Origin: Halobacillus hunanensis
GTDB taxonomy: Bacteria > Bacillota > Bacilli > Bacillales > Halobacillaceae
Assembly: GCF_900166655.1 (NCBI RefSeq)
Contig: NZ_FVZB01000006.1
Location: forward strand, 992,001 to 1,056,000
Reading direction: 5' to 3'
Length of the DNA: 64,000 bases
In this document: positions 59,267-64,000 of the stretch, piece by piece
How positions within the stretch are numbered: position 1 is the stretch's first letter
How the letters are laid out: each line of letters begins with the position of its first letter
The notes under the pieces: generated by a model
The model's input: only the letters and a program-made list of their open reading frames with translations
The model's database searches: none
What the model was told of the DNA's origin: nothing
Translations under genes and position numbers: made by a program

Positions 59267-60184
59267 ATGAAAAAAATAAAGTGGTTGGCCATTGTTATCC
59301 TTTCACTAATCTTTCTGATTTTGATTCTCGCCTCTTTTATCAATCAACCTGAAAGTTCGTCTAATCCAAACAATAGCCAAACACCCACCGAAGAGAAACA
59401 AACAGAAGAAGAAAAACCTGTTCCTAAAGAAAAAGAGTACGATCAAAAGCCTGCCGAAGAAGAAGGAACTTTAAGCGAAGGGTTACGCGAAGTCTTTTCC
59501 AGTGTGATCGAAGGAGCTAAACATCTTTTTGTGGAGGAAGACTTAAAAGTCGTCGCAATAGGCGATTCTCTAACACAGGGGGTTGGCGATCGCACAGATA
59601 ATGGCGGATATGTAGGTATAATAGAAGAGACGCTTAACAGCAACATAGAAGGCGAAGATATTAATATTGAAAATTACGGAAAGCGTGGTAATCGTACTGA
59701 CCAGCTGCTAGAGAGAATGGAGGAAGAAGAAATGGCTTCCTCTATTGAAGAAGCTGACATTGTATTAATTACGATTGGCGCCAATGATATGATGAAGGTC
59801 GTGAAAAACAACTTCACAAGCTTAAATTATGAGGATTTTGCAGCCGAGCAAGCGGGTTATGAAAAACGTCTCCATGAAATTATGCAGCGTATTGAAGAAT
59901 TAAACCCTGATGCACCATTTTACCTAATCGGCCTTTATAATCCTTTCTCTAAATATTTTGAAAACATACCTGAACTTACACAAATCATAAATGAGTGGAA
60001 CCGTATTGGTAAAGAGGTTATTTCACAATATGATCAGGCTGTCTTTATACCGATCAAAGATATTTTTGCTGGCAAACTGGAGGAATACTTATGGAAGCAA
60101 GACCATTTTCACCCCAACGAAAAAGGTTACAAACAGATCGCCAAACGGGTTCTTGAAGTCATCAGGCCCGAAATTGAGAAATAA
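59267..60184 (+). CDS. ypmR: SGNH/GDSL hydrolase, YpmR-like
   Basis: A 305-residue membrane-anchored or secreted esterase/lipase-fold protein. One N-terminal helix (about 4-26) is followed by an acidic low-complexity linker (TEEKQTEEEKPVPKEKE). The SGNH domain has block I AIGDSLTQGVG with Ser, block III IGANDMM with Asn, and block V DHFHPNEKGY with Asp and His. Bacillus YpmR is of this type. AGGTGA lies 7 nt before the ATG at 59267. The following gene is ypmS, 17 nt later, the same pair as in Bacillus. Confidence 0.88.
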   Translation: MKKIKWLAIVILSLIFLILILASFINQPESSSNPNNSQTPTEEKQTEEEKPVPKEKEYDQKPAEEEGTLSEGLREVFSSVIEGAKHLFVEEDLKVVAIGDSLTQGVGDRTDNGGYVGIIEETLNSNIEGEDINIENYGKRGNRTDQLLERMEEEEMASSIEEADIVLITIGANDMMKVVKNNFTSLNYEDFAAEQAGYEKRLHEIMQRIEELNPDAPFYLIGLYNPFSKYFENIPELTQIINEWNRIGKEVISQYDQAVFIPIKDIFAGKLEEYLWKQDHFHPNEKGYKQIAKRVLEVIRPEIEK

Positions 60185-60201
60185 CACAGGTGGAATGCAA
60201 A

Positions 60202-60843
60202 ATGTTTAAACGATGGTTTCTTAAAAATAAATGGAGGTCCTCCTTCTTCCTATTAGCTGTCATCAACCTGGGCATAGTTGTTTGGATATTATCTTTAATT
60301 TTTCTTCCTACCTCATATACGCTCGTTAATGTTCAGCCGGAAGAAGAGAGCTCAGATGCGGAATTTACAATTGTTTCGACTAAACAAAATCTAGAGCAGT
60401 TAGCCAACGAGTATTTAAGTGAACTGTCAACACAAACAGTATTTGATTATTCCATTTCTTTAGACCGAAACGTTACGCTCATAGGTAATATTAAAGCATT
60501 CGAACAGACTATCCCTATTAAAATGGAGCTAAACCCTGTCGTACAAAAAAATGGGGACCTCGTCCTGGAACAGGAAAAAATTTCACTCGGGAAACTACCC
60601 CTGCCAAATAAAAAAGTCCTGGAATTTGTCGCCGAAAATTATAAACTGCCTGAATGGGTAAGAGTTCATCCCAATGAAGAAAGTATATATCTGGCGGTTA
60701 CACAAATGGATACAGCCTCAAACTTCAATGTTGAAGTGGACCGCTTTAACTTAAGTGCTAATCAACTAGCCTTTCGCATCTCCGTTCCACGCGAGACTTT
60801 CGACATAGCACAAGTTATCGCAGAACAAAAGCTGCAACAATAA
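60202..60843 (+). CDS. ypmS: YpmS-type membrane protein (DUF2140)
   Basis: A 213-residue protein with one N-terminal helix (about 12-35, signal anchor) and an extracytoplasmic beta-rich domain of the YpmS/DUF2140 family: YTLVNVQPEEE, LANEYLSELS, VTLIGNIKAFEQTIPIKMEL, EKISLGKLPLPNKKVLEFV. Function unknown; its constant partner is the GDSL hydrolase YpmR upstream. The start at 60202 is 8 nt after AGGTGG; a GTG at 60190 is less likely. A hairpin right after the stop ends the pair and also serves helD. Confidence 0.88.
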   Translation: MFKRWFLKNKWRSSFFLLAVINLGIVVWILSLIFLPTSYTLVNVQPEEESSDAEFTIVSTKQNLEQLANEYLSELSTQTVFDYSISLDRNVTLIGNIKAFEQTIPIKMELNPVVQKNGDLVLEQEKISLGKLPLPNKKVLEFVAENYKLPEWVRVHPNEESIYLAVTQMDTASNFNVEVDRFNLSANQLAFRISVPRETFDIAQVIAEQKLQQ

Positions 60844-60870
60844 CCGCCGCTCTTCTTAAAGAGCAGCGGT
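60843..60870. terminator. Terminator between ypmS and helD
   Basis: A stem ACCGCCGCTCTT/AAGAGCAGCGGT with one mismatch, a 4-nt loop and TTCCTTTTTTT on the plus strand. It overlaps the end of the convergent helD gene. Confidence 0.75.
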
Positions 60871-63192
60871 TCCTTTTTTTATATAAAGTTCATTTGGAAT
60901 TTCTGAAAGAATCGGACAGTCATTATCGTAAAAAACATCCAGTTCGTGCATGGCTCTTGTACAAGCCGTATACAACATTAAATGCCCGCCATCGACTTGA
61001 TAACCAGGATTAGCAGCATTATATACGACCACTCCATCAAACTCTATTCCTTTGGCCAAATAAACTGGAAGAATAAGCACACCTTCTTGAAAGGATTGTG
61101 TTTCTTTATAGATTAACGAAGCGTTTAGTTCTTCTCCTACTAACTCATACGCTGACTTGCTTTCTTCCAGTGAATAACAAAGAATAGCAATCGTTTTATG
61201 GCCTTCTTTTTGCCGATTAAGAACAACTTCAATGACCGTCTTTTTAGTCTCAGGCTGCTTTTCGATCTTCCAAAGCCTTGGCAGCTGTCCGTCTCGATTA
61301 AAGGCTTCAATATTCGCGCCATCTTGCAATAGACATTTCGTAAAATCAACAATAGGTTTTGTTGAACGATAACTCCTGGACAAATCCATTTTTGTTGCTC
61401 CTCCATCATGTACCTGCTCATCCAAAATGGTCTTTTGCCCATGGTTATGAGAATATATGGCCTGATGTTTGTCGCCTAAAAGTGTGAACCGTGCCTGCGG
61501 GAACAGCTCTTTAATATAATGAAACTGAAAAATAGTGTAATCTTGGGCTTCATCCATAAACACATAACGGATCGAAGTATTAACTTTTTTCCCTTCCAGC
61601 TGATCTTTTAAATATAAATATGGAGTTTGATCTTCAACAGGGAGATAGCGCTGCTCCAAGTTTCGTATGGTACGCTTACATATTGTCTCCCAGTCTTTTG
61701 GAAGCTTTTGATTTTGATTAGATAAATCACGAAACAGCCCAGTGTAAATTTTCCTCACATGAATAAACTGATAATCTGCTACCTGTTTTCTTAAAGAATC
61801 AACCCTGCGTTTGACCACCCATTTTCTAAGCAGCATTTCCTCTTTTTCAAAATCATCGAAGGTTTCCTCATCAAAGTTATGACCGTGCTCAAGCTGTTGG
61901 AAGGCTTGGTGGTACTCTTCTTTATTGAGCAGCCCTGCCTCTTCCTCTGCCCAATCCTTCATTTGCTCTTCTCTCTCTAATTTTTTCAGCTCGCTGAACA
62001 ACCAACCTTTTACGAGGTCTACTCTGTTGGCCATCTTCATTGAAGGATCCAATTGATAAAAATACTCTTTTATATCCTCAGCGGTGATTCGAAGCTCTCC
62101 TCTGAACTTGAGATTTCTAAACTTCATACCGTGTGCAGATAGCTCCGTCAGGTAATGATCGATCATCTTTTTATAATCAACACTTGATTTAAAATCCACA
62201 GCCTCTTGGTCTTCGGGCACGGAACCGTCGGCCTTGGTAACTAAAGATTCTTCAAGTTGTTCAAAAGGGGCTTGTAAAGTAAATTCACTATCCAGACGTT
62301 TGGAAACGTACTCCTGAAATGTTGACTGTTGCATCGGCTCCTCACCTAATTCAGGCAGTACAGCAGCAACATAACTGGAAAACATTTGGTTTGGAGAAAA
62401 CAGTAAAATCTGATCTGCATTGATTTGCTTGCGATGTCTATACAGTAAATAAGCCACCCTTTGCATGGCTGCTGAAGTTTTCCCGCTCCCAGCTACCCCT
62501 TGGACAAGCAAGAGCCGGCTGCTTTCATTTCTAATAATCGCATTCTGTTCTTTCTGTATCGTAGCTACGATACTTTTCATTTGAGAACTTGCCTTGTCCC
62601 CGAGAACTTTTTGCAGCAATGAGTCCCCAATGGTAACCCCGGTATTAAACATGCCTGTTAACTGGCCGTTCTCAATTACATACTGTCTCTTTAATTCGAT
62701 TTCACCTTTAACAGTGCCGGAGGGGGTAAGGTAATGAGCCGGACCAGGTTCAAAGTCGTAGTACATACTTGAAACAGGCGCACGCCAGTCATAAACAAGA
62801 AAGAATTCTTCTTCCTCATCCATGAGTGAAGAAACTCCTATATAGATCTTTTCTTTTGCTTCCCCATTCTCATCAAAATCAATCCGTCCGAAATACGGAG
62901 ATTCCTCCATTCGTTCCAATAGCTGCTTATTCTTATGATAGTGACCATGGCTTCGTTCCCGTTCCGACAAAAGCTCTGATTGCTGTTTAATACTTGCATA
63001 GGTTTCTACGGCATCATCAACCTCATCAAAATTGACTGTCACATCATCCCAGAATTTCTTTCGAAGGTCTATTATATCTTCTTTAAGCGATGTTGTATTT
63101 TGCAGTAATTGTTCTTTCTTCGCATCGATCACCTTGCGTACATCGGCAAGTCTTTTTCGCTCGACACCCCATTCGTTACCATCACGAGTCAT
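60856..63192 (-). CDS. helD: RNA polymerase recycling ATPase HelD
   Basis: A 778-residue UvrD/Rep-like ATPase that binds RNA polymerase and strips it from DNA in Gram-positive bacteria. The N-terminal coiled coil (EWGVERKRLADVRKVIDAKK..., about 8-75), which enters the polymerase secondary channel, precedes the ATPase: VQGVAGSGKTSAA (Walker A), FMDEAQDYTIFQ (Walker B), LLGDKHQAIY, DLSRSYRST and KGIEFDGVVV. I start at 63192 (MTRDGN) behind GGAAGGAAG; the longer frame to 63240 contains a GGGAGG but would begin with a non-conserved stretch. Convergent with ypmS. Confidence 0.88.
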   Translation of the reverse strand: MTRDGNEWGVERKRLADVRKVIDAKKEQLLQNTTSLKEDIIDLRKKFWDDVTVNFDEVDDAVETYASIKQQSELLSERERSHGHYHKNKQLLERMEESPYFGRIDFDENGEAKEKIYIGVSSLMDEEEEFFLVYDWRAPVSSMYYDFEPGPAHYLTPSGTVKGEIELKRQYVIENGQLTGMFNTGVTIGDSLLQKVLGDKASSQMKSIVATIQKEQNAIIRNESSRLLLVQGVAGSGKTSAAMQRVAYLLYRHRKQINADQILLFSPNQMFSSYVAAVLPELGEEPMQQSTFQEYVSKRLDSEFTLQAPFEQLEESLVTKADGSVPEDQEAVDFKSSVDYKKMIDHYLTELSAHGMKFRNLKFRGELRITAEDIKEYFYQLDPSMKMANRVDLVKGWLFSELKKLEREEQMKDWAEEEAGLLNKEEYHQAFQQLEHGHNFDEETFDDFEKEEMLLRKWVVKRRVDSLRKQVADYQFIHVRKIYTGLFRDLSNQNQKLPKDWETICKRTIRNLEQRYLPVEDQTPYLYLKDQLEGKKVNTSIRYVFMDEAQDYTIFQFHYIKELFPQARFTLLGDKHQAIYSHNHGQKTILDEQVHDGGATKMDLSRSYRSTKPIVDFTKCLLQDGANIEAFNRDGQLPRLWKIEKQPETKKTVIEVVLNRQKEGHKTIAILCYSLEESKSAYELVGEELNASLIYKETQSFQEGVLILPVYLAKGIEFDGVVVYNAANPGYQVDGGHLMLYTACTRAMHELDVFYDNDCPILSEIPNELYIKKGTAAL

Positions 63193-63323
63193 AACATAAT
63201 CTTCCTTCCGCAAAAAAGTTGACAAACCTCCCAAAATCATTTAAAATGTAAAATGGATAGTTATACACTTAACAAAATACCAAAATTTATAATACCACAC
63301 TTTTCTGTGGAAAACAAACTCTT

Positions 63324-63341
63324 AGACACCAGTGTGTGTCT
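63324..63341 (+). terminator. Hairpin with T run in the cysK leader
   Basis: A stem AGACAC/GTGTCT around six bases, followed by seven T on the plus strand, 65 nt before the cysK ATG. No plus-strand gene ends just before it, so it may attenuate cysK or end a small transcript. A TATAAT-like box at about 63290 and ATACC direct repeats lie upstream. Confidence 0.4.
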
Positions 63342-63406
63342 TTTTTTATGCTATTTATTGATACTATGATATTATTTTTCTATAACTAAAGATAAGGAGT
63401 GACAGC

Positions 63407-64000
63407 ATGCAAGTTGTTCATAATATTGCTGATTTAATCGGAAATACTCCGCTTGTAAAACTTAACCGAATAGTTCCAGAGGATAGTGCAGCTATTTACT
63501 TAAAATTAGAGATGCAAAACCCCAGCGGCAGTGTGAAAGACAGAGCTGCTTACAATATGATCATGCAGGCTGAGGAAAATGGCCACCTTAAAGAAGGGTC
63601 CACCATTATTGAACCAACCAGCGGCAATACAGGAATTGGAATTGCTATGAACGCCGCCGCTCGCGGATATCGTTCCATTTTAGTTATGCCCGATACAATG
63701 ACCCAGGAGCGTATCAACCTATTAAAAGCTTATGGGGCAGAAATTTTTTTAACACCAGGTGACGAAAAAATGCCTGGAGCAATCGCTAAGGCTAAAGAGC
63801 TTGTTGAAGAGATTGACGGCGCCTTCATGCCAATGCAGTTTGAAAACGAAGCAAACCCCGATGCCCATAGAAACACAACGGCAACGGAGATCATTGAGGC
63901 CATGAATGAAATCGGCAAACCCCTTACTGCATTTGTCTCGACAGCGGGAACTGGCGGGACGATAACCGGTACAGGCGAAGAGTTAAAAAAACACTATAGT
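63407..64000 (+). CDS. cysK: Cysteine synthase A, 5' part (runs off the window)
   Basis: The first 198 residues of an O-acetylserine sulfhydrylase. The PLP lysine is in NPSGSVKDRAAY (about residue 43-46), the substrate loop is EPTSGNTGIG, and the phosphate-binding loop is STAGTGGTITGTG. It makes cysteine from O-acetylserine and sulfide. AAGGAGTGA lies 6 nt before the ATG. An alternative would be a cystathionine beta-synthase-like paralogue; the first 100 residues fit CysK well. The C-terminal third lies beyond position 64000. Its leader hairpin (63324-63341) may regulate it. Confidence 0.9.
   Translation, partial: MQVVHNIADLIGNTPLVKLNRIVPEDSAAIYLKLEMQNPSGSVKDRAAYNMIMQAEENGHLKEGSTIIEPTSGNTGIGIAMNAAARGYRSILVMPDTMTQERINLLKAYGAEIFLTPGDEKMPGAIAKAKELVEEIDGAFMPMQFENEANPDAHRNTTATEIIEAMNEIGKPLTAFVSTAGTGGTITGTGEELKKHYS

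Noticed and set aside
1-64000. rRNA or tRNA genes
   Set aside because: No cloverleaf-type sequence with CCA-adjacent T-arm motifs and no rRNA-like stretch was noticed on reading; a covariance-model scan would be needed to be certain.

Overview
The window reads as chromosomal DNA of a low-GC, Gram-positive, endospore-former-type bacterium, most likely a moderately halophilic or alkaliphilic Bacillaceae such as Halobacillus or a close relative. Reasons: A/G-rich Shine-Dalgarno sites with frequent TTG and GTG starts; Bacillus-type regulators and housekeeping genes (CssRS-HtrA, LiaIH-FSR, NiaR, SwrC/YerO, YfmR, YpmR/YpmS, HelD); and several Na+/osmolyte transporters (BCCT, NhaC, AGCS). No rRNA, tRNA or CRISPR array was seen.

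Layout. 0-8 kb: the end of kynureninase and kynB, a BCCT transporter with an altered substrate box, a 59-residue zinc-ribbon protein, repeat DNA, an M29 aminopeptidase, a multi-helix MscS-related channel and the ABC-F protein YfmR. 8-12 kb: AGCS symporter, a scrambled IS1182-type remnant fused to a GC-rich palindromic element, and nhaC with a long leader. 12-18 kb: thioesterase, CssS/CssR and divergent HtrA protease, cardiolipin synthase, NiaR. 18-24 kb: a wall-anchored protein ending in LPDTA divergent from a class D sortase, sucrose-6-phosphate hydrolase with a lone EIIA, and a Rieske/FAD oxidoreductase. 24-32 kb: RarD, an FAD oxidoreductase, the SwrC RND pump with its TetR regulator in a double-operator divergent promoter, and a FAD monooxygenase with an unknown partner. 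32.2-33.9 kb: a complete IS1182-family element inserted in the loop of a terminator with a 10-bp duplication.

34-42 kb: SAM riboswitch-metX-hom, a degenerate polysaccharide deacetylase lipoprotein, tryptophan 2,3-dioxygenase with a DUF4166 protein, an RQC-type winged-helix protein, rpiA. 42-46 kb: repeats, a 25-residue membrane peptide and the lia envelope-stress operon. 46-52 kb: a 43-residue basic peptide, Xaa-Pro-type peptidase, DUF6376 lipoprotein, a four-helix HAH membrane protein, a PQQ-type sugar dehydrogenase lipoprotein, bioY under a BirA operator, and an orphan TaqI-like adenine methyltransferase. 52.4-54.5 kb: an IS200/IS605 element with intact TnpA and TnpB that ends in a truncated MFS gene. 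54.5-64 kb: a tightly coupled SDR / QueA-like / VOC cassette, a nuclease-helicase fusion, ypmR-ypmS, helD, and the 5' part of cysK.

How genes work together. Cell-envelope maintenance is the strongest theme (CssRS-HtrA, LiaIHFSR, sortase and substrate, cardiolipin synthase, SwrC, deacetylase). Sulfur and methionine metabolism are represented by metX-hom and cysK. Tryptophan catabolism to anthranilate is encoded by kynA, kynB and kynU, but kynA sits 38 kb from the other two. The best candidates for undescribed biology are the SDR/QueA-like/VOC cassette, whose QueA-like protein has lost the family's signature motifs, and the sortase D/LPDTA pair.
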